From Gammaproteobacteria bacterium (GTDB lineage: Bacteria; Pseudomonadota; Gammaproteobacteria; Steroidobacterales; Steroidobacteraceae), in assembly GCA_030040525.1 (NCBI GenBank), contig JASHTN010000417.1:1-25480 (forward strand): a stretch of 25,480 bases of DNA. Reading direction: 5' to 3'. Position numbers and translations under genes: made by a program. Position 1 is the first letter of the stretch. Every line of letters starts with the position of its first letter. Positions 14,135 through 21,428 of the stretch are shown in pieces. The notes beneath the pieces are model-generated. The model searched no databases. It was given only the letters and a program-made list of their open reading frames with translations, and was not told where the DNA came from.

Positions 14135-15202
14135 ATGCCGATCTCCAGGAGGTTCATGCTCGGTGCGCTCGCGAGCGCACCAATAGCGGCGGCTTTGCCG
14201 GAAGCGGAGTCGCTCAAGCGCAGGGAGCTGCGCGTCGTCACCGCGGACGGTGCGCACATCCGTGTGCGGGAGGTCAAACCTGTGGCCGCCATCAAGAGAG
14301 AGCCACTTCTCCTTATCCACGGAGCTCGCGTGCCCGGGATTCCTTCGTTCGACCTCGATGTGCCAAACGGGTCTTTGGCGGCCGATCTGGCGCTCCACTT
14401 GAACAGAGTTGTTTACATCATGGACGCCCGAGGTTATGGAGGCTCTGATCGTTCGCCAGCGATGGATAGGCCGCCGGCTGAAAACCGTCCCCTGTCTCGC
14501 GCCTATGAGGTTGTCCGGGACATTGATGCCGTGGTCCACGCTACAACGCGGCTGGTTGGCAGCGCGTATGCGGATTTGATCGGGTGGGCCACCGGTGGTG
14601 CCTGGGCGGCTTACTACGCCTCGCTGTGGCCGGAGCGGATCGCACACCTGGTAACCCTCAATGCCTTGTACGGTAGCGCGACCCCGCATTCCTACCTTGG
14701 ACCGAGCTCGAGCACTGCTGATCCTGCGCATCCGGATCGACTGAATCCCACGATCGGCGCTTATGCGCTGAGCACCAGCGCCTCCCTGTTAGCGGGTTGG
14801 GACAGATCGATTCCCGAGGCGGACAAATCAGTATGGCGGGACCCGGCGATCGCAAACGCCTACGTGGCTGCCGCGCTGGCCAGCGACCCTGAGTCCTCCC
14901 GGCATGACCCGCCCGCACTCCGAGCCCCGCTGGGCGCGCTTGAGGATAGCTTCTACCAAGCTGCGGGACGCAGGCTCTACGATGCCTCCAGTGTTACCGC
15001 GCATGTGCTAGTTGTGCGCTCGGAGCGCGACTTCTGGAGTCGTCCAGGGGATGCGACGGACTTCGTTCACGACGCGGTACGAGCGCAATCAACAAAGATC
15101 CTACCCATTCCCGGTGCCACGCACTTCGTGCACCTTGATCGGCCAGAACGCGGTCGCGATCTCCTGCTGTCGGAGCTCGTCGCCTTCTGTTCGCGGGTCT
15201 GA
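14135..15202 (+). CDS. Alpha/beta-hydrolase-fold protein with the nucleophile serine replaced by alanine
   Basis: From ATG 14135 the protein has 355 residues and opens with SRRFMLGALASAPIAAA, a Tat- or Sec-like signal sequence. The fold is clear: LLLIHGARVPG (58-68, oxyanion region), VVYIMDARGYGGSDR (92-106), acid Asp in RSERDFW, and His in GATHFVHLD. The nucleophile elbow, however, reads G-W-A152-T-G-G where G-x-Ser-x-G-G is expected; the codon is GCC at 14588-14590. No nearby serine replaces it. The enzyme may be inactive or non-hydrolytic, or a single T-to-G change may have occurred recently. The frame extends upstream to 14009, but the signal sequence and a GAGG site favour 14135. It is the last gene of the island. 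Confidence 0.85.
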   Translation: MPISRRFMLGALASAPIAAALPEAESLKRRELRVVTADGAHIRVREVKPVAAIKREPLLLIHGARVPGIPSFDLDVPNGSLAADLALHLNRVVYIMDARGYGGSDRSPAMDRPPAENRPLSRAYEVVRDIDAVVHATTRLVGSAYADLIGWATGGAWAAYYASLWPERIAHLVTLNALYGSATPHSYLGPSSSTADPAHPDRLNPTIGAYALSTSASLLAGWDRSIPEADKSVWRDPAIANAYVAAALASDPESSRHDPPALRAPLGALEDSFYQAAGRRLYDASSVTAHVLVVRSERDFWSRPGDATDFVHDAVRAQSTKILPIPGATHFVHLDRPERGRDLLLSELVAFCSRV

Positions 15203-15232
15203 ATTTGCTAGGCGGAGGGTGGAACTTCACTG

Positions 15233-15266
15233 CCGCTGGTCGACGCTTCGATTCCGTCACGCCCCA
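15233..15266 (+). repeat. attR-like copy of the tRNA-Lys 3' end
   Basis: These 34 bp match 2128-2161 with one mismatch (C at 15246). No other part of a tRNA is present, so it is a 3' fragment and not a second gene. It marks the right end of an insertion of about 13,105 bp, measured between equivalent points of the two copies. It also contains the stop codon of the kinase gene on the opposite strand. Confidence 0.85.
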
Positions 15267-17188
15267 CTTGTTGCAGTCCTTGCTTCGTCGGGTACCTCGA
15301 CCGCCTCGCTCATGGGAATCGAGACGCGGACGCGCGTGCCATGCCCCGGAGCCGAATCCACCACCAAGTCGCCGCCGAGGATCTCGACCCGCTCCTTCAT
15401 CCCCAGCAACCCGAGGTGGCCGCGACCGGCAGCCTGCTCGAGGGTTCTCGCTACGTCGAACCCTGCGCCATCGTCGCGGACCTCGAGCTCGAGGCGCCCG
15501 TTACGCTGGCAGAGCTCGATCCATACGTGTTTCGCGCGGGCGTGCCGCACGATGTTGGTGAGGGCCTCCTGAGCGACGCGAAAGCCGACAATCGCCACCT
15601 CCGTGGACATCTCGCCGGGGTGACCTGCGATCTCGACGGCGATGCCGCAGCGCTGCTGGAACTGTTGCGCAAGCCAGCGCAGTGTCGGCGCCAGACCCGC
15701 CCGCTCCAGCATCGTGGGGCGAAGCTCGAGTACCAGGCTGCGCAACTGCGCTGCGGCGCTCTGCAGCAGCGCAATGCTCTCCTCGAGGTTGGCCCGCAGG
15801 TCGCCTCGCGCCTGGCTGAGGGCTGCGCTCAGATGCAGTGTTACCGTGGCAAGCAGCTGACCGAACTCATCGTGCAGCTCGCGCGACAGGTGACGGCGCT
15901 CCTCTTCCTGGACCGCAAGCAACCGGCGTGAGAGCTGGTGCAGGCGCGTCGCCGAGTCCTGCAGCGCCTTCTCGCCCCGGACCCGCTCGGTGACTTCGTC
16001 CAGGACGAGGACCGCTCCCACTACGGACCTTTCCGCGTCGCGGATCGGTGCGGCAGAGGCCTCGATCGTCTTCTGCCGGCCGTCGAAAGCGTCGATATCG
16101 ATCAGCTCGTTCCGCGTGGTCTTCCCGTCCCGCAACGCGCGGACCGAGGGCCACTGCGTGGGTGCAATCCTCTCGCCGGAGTCGTGCCAGTAACCTGCAC
16201 TGCGCACCCAGCGCTCACTGCCGGAGCGGATCATCTTCTCTCCCCAGATGCGGCGCGAGACCGCATTGGAGAGAAGGATGTCCCCGGCGCGATCGATAAC
16301 CGCAACACCCACCGGCAGCGTCTCGAGCACGTGATTCAGCAGCTGCTGGTTGGTGCGCAGTGCCTCTTCGGCTCGCTTGCGCTCGGTGATGTCGCACGCC
16401 ATGACCGCCACGGCCGGCTTGCCCTCGAATTCGAACGCCGCGGCGGTGAAACCGAGCCAGCGCTCGTCGCTGGCTTTGGTCGCGAACCGCAGCTCGCCGG
16501 GTACGGGGTGACTCACGGGTCCGGAGTGCCCTGGCAACTGCTCACGTCCGCTGAGAACGTCCCACAGCCGCGGCACGACACTCTGCAACACCTCACTGTC
16601 GCAGAGCTCGGCGCTGCTGTAGCCGGTGATGGCCGACGCCGCGGGATTCGCGTAACAGATCCCATCCTCGTGGTGGATGAGAATCGCCACAGGTGCACCC
16701 TCAGCCAGCGCACGAAACTTCGCTTCGCTGGCCCGCAACTGCTCCTCGGTTCGCCGGCGCTCCAGGTTCTCGAGGCGCAGCGCCTCGTTGTTGCGCTGCA
16801 ATTCATCGTGCGCCCGCCGCAGGGAGTGCATCGCGTTGCGCTGAGCGACGGTCACCCGTACGACATAACCGGCCACCAGGCCGAGCGCCAGCAGCCGCAC
16901 CGCCTGCGGCCCTTCGTGGGCTAGTGAGCCGCCCAGGGGCAGTACGAAGCAGGCAAAACCGGCCAGCGAGAGCCCCGCGGCGAGGGCGGCGGCTCCCGGG
17001 CCGGCCAGGCGCGCGGTGACAATCACCGCCAGGAGCAAGGTCGCAACCGGTGCGGACGTCTGCCAATGTGCCTCCATCTGCAGCACGCAGATGAGCGCGG
17101 CACCGACGCTCACGACCGCCACGCCATAACCCAGGATGGAAGGCGGCCTGGACGTGGCGATCGGGAAATTGAACGCCTGCATCCTCAC
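15257..17188 (-). CDS. PAS-domain sensor histidine kinase (NarX/DegS-like, HisKA_3)
   Basis: The 643-residue kinase has an N-terminal membrane region of about four helices (17-112, DUF4118/KdpD-like pattern), then a coiled coil (about 117-158). PAS 1 (about 155-275) ends DITERKRAEEAL, and PAS 2 (about 280-405) ends DEVTERVRGEKAL. A HisKA_3 dimerisation domain follows with EEERRHLSRELHDEFGQLLA (His439), then HATPase_c (about 530-625) with N545 and RDDGAGFD. Such kinases pair with NarL-type regulators, but none is adjacent, so it is an orphan here. ATG 17182 is an alternative start, better spaced from the GAGG site. Its TGA stop at 15257-15259 lies inside the att copy. Confidence 0.93.
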   Translation of the reverse strand: MRMQAFNFPIATSRPPSILGYGVAVVSVGAALICVLQMEAHWQTSAPVATLLLAVIVTARLAGPGAAALAAGLSLAGFACFVLPLGGSLAHEGPQAVRLLALGLVAGYVVRVTVAQRNAMHSLRRAHDELQRNNEALRLENLERRRTEEQLRASEAKFRALAEGAPVAILIHHEDGICYANPAASAITGYSSAELCDSEVLQSVVPRLWDVLSGREQLPGHSGPVSHPVPGELRFATKASDERWLGFTAAAFEFEGKPAVAVMACDITERKRAEEALRTNQQLLNHVLETLPVGVAVIDRAGDILLSNAVSRRIWGEKMIRSGSERWVRSAGYWHDSGERIAPTQWPSVRALRDGKTTRNELIDIDAFDGRQKTIEASAAPIRDAERSVVGAVLVLDEVTERVRGEKALQDSATRLHQLSRRLLAVQEEERRHLSRELHDEFGQLLATVTLHLSAALSQARGDLRANLEESIALLQSAAAQLRSLVLELRPTMLERAGLAPTLRWLAQQFQQRCGIAVEIAGHPGEMSTEVAIVGFRVAQEALTNIVRHARAKHVWIELCQRNGRLELEVRDDGAGFDVARTLEQAAGRGHLGLLGMKERVEILGGDLVVDSAPGHGTRVRVSIPMSEAVEVPDEARTATSGA

Positions 17189-17313
17189 TCTCCAGCCGAC
17201 TCTGTCAGGTCAGTAGTGTCCTCTAGCGCGCAGCACGCAGATTGGATTCTCGGGGGGCTATTTGTGTTCCCTTGCTGGGATTTACAAGGGCGCCGTGCGG
17301 CCTTGGGCCTTCG

Positions 17314-18702
17314 TCAGCGATGGGCGCGACGGAACTGGCCGGGTGTGAGCCCCACCAGGCCATGAAAGCTGCGCGAGAAATGGCTCTGATCCGCGAAACC
17401 CACCGCCAGCGCGATGCCCGCCAGCGATTGCTCGGTGCGCTCGAGGAGCTCCGCCGCCTTCTGTATCCGCTGCGCCAGCAGATAGCGATGCGGCGGCATG
17501 CCCACGCTCGCCTTGAAAGCCCGCGCGAAATGGTACGCGGACAACCCGGCCTGCGCCGCCAACGTGCCGATGTCGAGATCCTCGCCGAGATGGGCGGCGA
17601 CGTATTCCCGGACGCGCCGCAGCGCGCCGGGTGCCAGACCGCCCCGCGGCGCATCCGCGGCGTAGTGGCGCTGCAGATCGTCGAGCAGGGCGATGCGCGG
17701 CTGCATCAGCAGCGTCGCGTCGAGCTTACCGAGGTGAACGCGCGTGGCGGCGACCGGCGTCGAGACCAGCGCAAACAGCGTTTCGCCGCTGTGCGCGCGG
17801 TTGAGACGCACCGGATAGTCGGGACGTGCGCCGCGCTGCAGTACGACGCTGCTGCGCGCGAACAGGCTCCAGATGCTGATGCCTGCAGCGAGCGCGCGCT
17901 CATCTAGATTGAATTGCCGCCGGGCGCAGCGGTCCGCGCCGATGAGGCGATGATCTCTGTCAACCGCCAGCAGCGAGCCCGGCTGGTCCGCCCGGGGCGC
18001 GACCGCGATGATCCACGCGTGGGGAAAACTCTCGCGAAACAGCCGCTCCTCGATCTGACGGGCGGTGTTCACGACCAGCGGCAGCGTCAGGGCATGGGCC
18101 TGCGCCGAGAGTTGTGGATCCATCGTCGAGACATCGAGCACGGCCACCAGGCGCGCGTCCGCATCGAACACCGGTGCGCCGGAGCAGCTCAGGCCGATGT
18201 GACGCGAGCGAAAATGCTGTGCCTGATGCACCGTTATGGCGCGGCCGTCGGCAATGCAGGTGCCGATGCCGTTGGTCCCCTCGGCGGCCTCGGACCACAC
18301 ACCGCCCAGCCATATTCCCCAATAGCGAAACTCGGCCGAGTGCTGCTCCTCGCCGCGGTGATCGATCGCCACGCCATTGATGTCGCAGAACAGCGTGACG
18401 TAGCCCGCCTGGCCGACGATCCGGTGTAACCGATCGAGCTCAGGCTGGGCGGCGAGCAGGACGCTCTCGATGGGCTCCTTGGAGCGGCGCAGCGCGGCCT
18501 CGGTCAGGATGTGCGGCGGCTCGCGGCTCTCGGGGTCGACATGATGGACCTCCGCGCTCCTGCGCCAGGAGTGCGAAACCACCTCGATTTCGACGCCGTG
18601 CGGCTCGCCCCCGATCGCGGCAAGTACCGTCTCGGCGTGCTGCCGGGGTTCGCCCGCAACCGCGAGGCTCGCAGGCCCCGGCTGATCCGACTCCGCGGCC
18701 AT
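17314..18702 (-). CDS. AcoR-like GAF sensor fused to an AraC-type DNA-binding domain
   Basis: The 462-residue regulator begins with the N-terminal part known from AcoR-type sigma-54 activators. This comprises SHSWRRSAEVHHVDPESREPPHILTE, then a GAF-like region with EAAEGTNGIGTCIADGRAITVHQAQHFRSRHIGLSCSGAPVFD (about 138-181). Instead of an AAA+ ATPase it ends in a two-helix-turn-helix AraC domain (about 360-462: LAAQAGLSAYHFARAFKASVGMPPHRYL, then LAVGFADQSHFSRSFHGLVGLTPGQFRR). It should therefore work with the housekeeping RNA polymerase. It lies 91 nt downstream of the GH67 gene on the same strand and could regulate it. The ligand is unknown. Confidence 0.9.
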   Translation of the reverse strand: MAAESDQPGPASLAVAGEPRQHAETVLAAIGGEPHGVEIEVVSHSWRRSAEVHHVDPESREPPHILTEAALRRSKEPIESVLLAAQPELDRLHRIVGQAGYVTLFCDINGVAIDHRGEEQHSAEFRYWGIWLGGVWSEAAEGTNGIGTCIADGRAITVHQAQHFRSRHIGLSCSGAPVFDADARLVAVLDVSTMDPQLSAQAHALTLPLVVNTARQIEERLFRESFPHAWIIAVAPRADQPGSLLAVDRDHRLIGADRCARRQFNLDERALAAGISIWSLFARSSVVLQRGARPDYPVRLNRAHSGETLFALVSTPVAATRVHLGKLDATLLMQPRIALLDDLQRHYAADAPRGGLAPGALRRVREYVAAHLGEDLDIGTLAAQAGLSAYHFARAFKASVGMPPHRYLLAQRIQKAAELLERTEQSLAGIALAVGFADQSHFSRSFHGLVGLTPGQFRRAHR

Positions 18703-18793
18703 GGGGACCGTCCTGGAAGAGGCGGAAAGAGTATAGCACCGCCCGTTTTCCGGGCGCCGCCGCTATCGCGTCCGAGCACTGCCACAGCGTGCC

Positions 18794-20974
18794 TCACCTG
18801 CACAGCGGCCCGCGGCGCTCCCCCCACACCCCAGGCACGTATGGAAAGCACAGCGCCTCGTAGTACGCGAGGTCGTGCTGCGGCGGAGAGTAGCCGGCGG
18901 GCAGCGCACGCCGCGACAGCGACTGGAAGTAGCCGAGGCTGGCGTCGCGCCACCAGCGGGCTTCCTGCTCCTGGATCGCGAGAAAGGCGCTCACCTGCGC
19001 AAACCGCTCGGCATCGACCCGGCCCGCGAGCCCCGCCCAGACCTGCCGCATCTCGGTGACCTGCTGGACGCCGCGCGAGTAGCGAATGACGAGCTCGTCC
19101 CAGACGGTGCGTCCGGATGCCATGCGGTAGTCCCAGGGAACATGGTGAAACCAGAGGAGCAGCGCCTCGGGAACCTGCTTGAGGTCGGCGAACCGCGTCG
19201 CGACCGGCGGCGCATACTGCGCGACCGCATCGCTGCCCGTCGCGGTGCGATCGAAGCCGATGCCCTGCGCATCGGCATGATTGAAGTACCTCGACGCCTC
19301 TATCCAGGGCGCGGGGCCGTAGTGCGAGGGCGCCATCTGATGGGCGAGCCCGAGGGGTGTCATGTAATCGACCGCCGCCTCGCGCGAAGCCATCATCATC
19401 CTGACCACGGGAGCGACGAACGCCGGGTCGTTCGAGAAGGTCAGCCGCACCCATTCCTCGGCGACGTCGCGCGCCGCCAGGTTCGGATCCCACGCGAGGC
19501 GGCCGAACGCGTACCAGTTGGCCTGGTCGAAGATTGAGCCGCACCAGTTGCGATCGGAGCCGATGTTGGCGTCGCCGGCGATCCCCGACTTCGGGCTAGC
19601 GAACAGCGAGCCGTCGATGACGCGCGCAACGGTGGAGCCCGGTCCGCGGGCGAAGGTGTCCGAGCGCAGCGTCTCCTCGAACAGCGGGCCGAGATAGACG
19701 AGGTGCGTGGCGAACCCGAGGTACTCCTTGGTGATCTGCACCTCGAGCATCAGCGAGGTGCGCGGCATGGCGCCGAACAGCGGATGGAACGGCTCGCGCG
19801 GCTGGAAGTCGATCGGGCCATTCTTCACCTGCAGCAGTACCTTGCGGTCGAGCTTTCCGTCGAGCGGCTTGAAACTGTCGTATGCCTGCCGCGCGCGATC
19901 CGTAGGTCCCTGCGAGTAGACGAACGCGCGCCACATGACGATGCCGCCGTGCGGCGCGAGCGCCTCGGCGAGCATGTTGGCGCCGTCCGCGTGGCTGCGG
20001 CCGTAATTTTCGGGCCCCGGCTGGCCCTCGGAGTTCGCCTTGACGAGGAAGCCCCCGAAGTCGGGGATGAGCCCGTAGATCTCCCCGACCTTGGAGCGCC
20101 ACCAGGCCCGCACCGCCGGGTCGAGCGGATCCGCGGTGTGCAGCCCACCGATCTCGATCGGCGCGTCAAAGCGCGCCGTCAGGAAGACGCGCAGGCCGTA
20201 GGGACGGAACACCGCGGCGAGCGCCGCGGTCTTGCGCAGGTAGAGCGGCGTCAGGCTGTCGGCGTCGGCGTTCACGTTATTCAGTACCGTGCCGTTGATT
20301 CCGAGCGATGCGCAGGCGCGCGCGTAGTCGGTGTAGCGCGGGTCGAGGTATCCGGGCAGCTTCTGCCAGTCCCAGATCGATTCGCCCGCGTAGCCACGCT
20401 CAACGGTCCGGTCGAGGTTGTCAAAGTGATCGAGGATGCGGTGCTGGATGCGGGGCGCCGAGACCATTGCGAGGTTGCCGAGCGGGCGCTGCGTCTGCAC
20501 GAGTCTGAGGAAGGCGAACGTGCCGTAGAGCACTCCGATGTCCTCATTGGCGGCGATCACGATGAGGCGGTGTCCCGCATAGCGAAGGCTGCGGATGACG
20601 TAGCCCTCGCGACCCGCCGCGCCCGGAGCGAGCCGCAGCGCCGCGATCAGGGGTGAGGTTAGCGCCGTGCCGAGCACGAGGCTGCCATCGCGGGTCGGCG
20701 CTGCCGCGAACGGCGGGGCCGTGCCGAGGAGTCCGTCGAGACCGCGCGCCAGCTCCGCCCGCGCGATATCGAGTGTCGGGGAGCGGCCAGCGGCGACGAT
20801 CGCGCGCACCGCGCGCCGGTCGGCCTCGCGCTGCGCGGGCGGGAGCGGACGGTAGCGCAGCCACAGGTCATAGCCGTCTTCGGCAAGCGCCGCCTGGCCC
20901 GCCCCGCACAGCACGAGGAGCGCCAGGCACCACAGAGGCCTGCCTGCACGCGTCGCTGCAGCGTCGGAGTTCAT
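18794..20974 (-). CDS. aguA: Alpha-glucuronidase, glycoside hydrolase family 67
   Basis: GH67 enzymes remove 4-O-methyl-glucuronic acid from the ends of xylo-oligosaccharides. From ATG 20974 the protein has 726 residues, including a signal peptide (about 1-31, PLWCLALLVLCGAGQAALA). Candidate catalytic residues are E316 in NSEGQPGP, D389 in NGPIDFQPREP and E417 in ITKEYLG. Their spacing of 73 and 28 matches that recalled for the Cellvibrio enzyme (E292, D365, E393). Family motifs such as DHFDNLD, SIWDWQKLP and HHVPWDYRM are present. An upstream ATG (21049) would add 25 charged residues and lose the signal sequence. Xylan breakdown is inferred from the family; no xylanase is in the window. Confidence 0.95.
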   Translation of the reverse strand: MNSDAAATRAGRPLWCLALLVLCGAGQAALAEDGYDLWLRYRPLPPAQREADRRAVRAIVAAGRSPTLDIARAELARGLDGLLGTAPPFAAAPTRDGSLVLGTALTSPLIAALRLAPGAAGREGYVIRSLRYAGHRLIVIAANEDIGVLYGTFAFLRLVQTQRPLGNLAMVSAPRIQHRILDHFDNLDRTVERGYAGESIWDWQKLPGYLDPRYTDYARACASLGINGTVLNNVNADADSLTPLYLRKTAALAAVFRPYGLRVFLTARFDAPIEIGGLHTADPLDPAVRAWWRSKVGEIYGLIPDFGGFLVKANSEGQPGPENYGRSHADGANMLAEALAPHGGIVMWRAFVYSQGPTDRARQAYDSFKPLDGKLDRKVLLQVKNGPIDFQPREPFHPLFGAMPRTSLMLEVQITKEYLGFATHLVYLGPLFEETLRSDTFARGPGSTVARVIDGSLFASPKSGIAGDANIGSDRNWCGSIFDQANWYAFGRLAWDPNLAARDVAEEWVRLTFSNDPAFVAPVVRMMMASREAAVDYMTPLGLAHQMAPSHYGPAPWIEASRYFNHADAQGIGFDRTATGSDAVAQYAPPVATRFADLKQVPEALLLWFHHVPWDYRMASGRTVWDELVIRYSRGVQQVTEMRQVWAGLAGRVDAERFAQVSAFLAIQEQEARWWRDASLGYFQSLSRRALPAGYSPPQHDLAYYEALCFPYVPGVWGERRGPLCR

Positions 20975-21102
20975 CGGGTGCTCGGCCGCGTCAAGGACCT
21001 GCACGTTACAACGGCGCTTGCGTCGCGGGCTACTGCGACAGATTTGCACTGGCGCTCCAGATCCTTAAAACTGCGGCACGAGCGCCATTTGGTGGAGGCC
21101 CC

Positions 21103-21402
21103 ATGGTCCATTGCAGAGCCTGCGGCAAGGAAATTCACGAGCTTGCCAAGGTGTGTCCGCAATGCGGCGCGCCGCAGAGCGAGGCGCCCGCTACCGACAA
21201 GAGGATCCTGCCGGCGTTCCTGCTGTGCTTCTTTCTCGGCTGGGCCGGGGCACATCGCTTCTATGTCGGGAAGATCGGTACCGGAATCCTGATGCTGCTC
21301 ACAGCCGGAGTCCTCGGTGTCCTGTGGCTCATCGACTTCATCATGATCGTTGTCGGTGCGTTCACCGACAAGGCCGGTAACAAGATCACCGAATGGGTCT
21401 AG
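21103..21402 (+). CDS. Zinc-ribbon TM2-domain membrane protein
   Basis: The 99-residue protein begins with a short zinc ribbon (C4-x2-C7 and C18-x2-C21: CRACGKEIHELAKVCPQCG). It continues with a TM2 domain: two hydrophobic helices (about 36-52 and 58-82) with the family pattern FLGWAGAHRFYVGKIGTGILMLL and LIDFIMI. The function of TM2 proteins in bacteria is not established. The ATG at 21103 follows a GGTGGAGG site. A longer frame opens at 20653 but is antisense to the GH67 gene. The S41 peptidase gene starts 26 nt after its stop in the same direction, so the two may be co-transcribed. Confidence 0.9.
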   Translation: MVHCRACGKEIHELAKVCPQCGAPQSEAPATDKRILPAFLLCFFLGWAGAHRFYVGKIGTGILMLLTAGVLGVLWLIDFIMIVVGAFTDKAGNKITEWV

Positions 21403-21428
21403 CGGACTGACCACGCCGGCGGAGGGCA

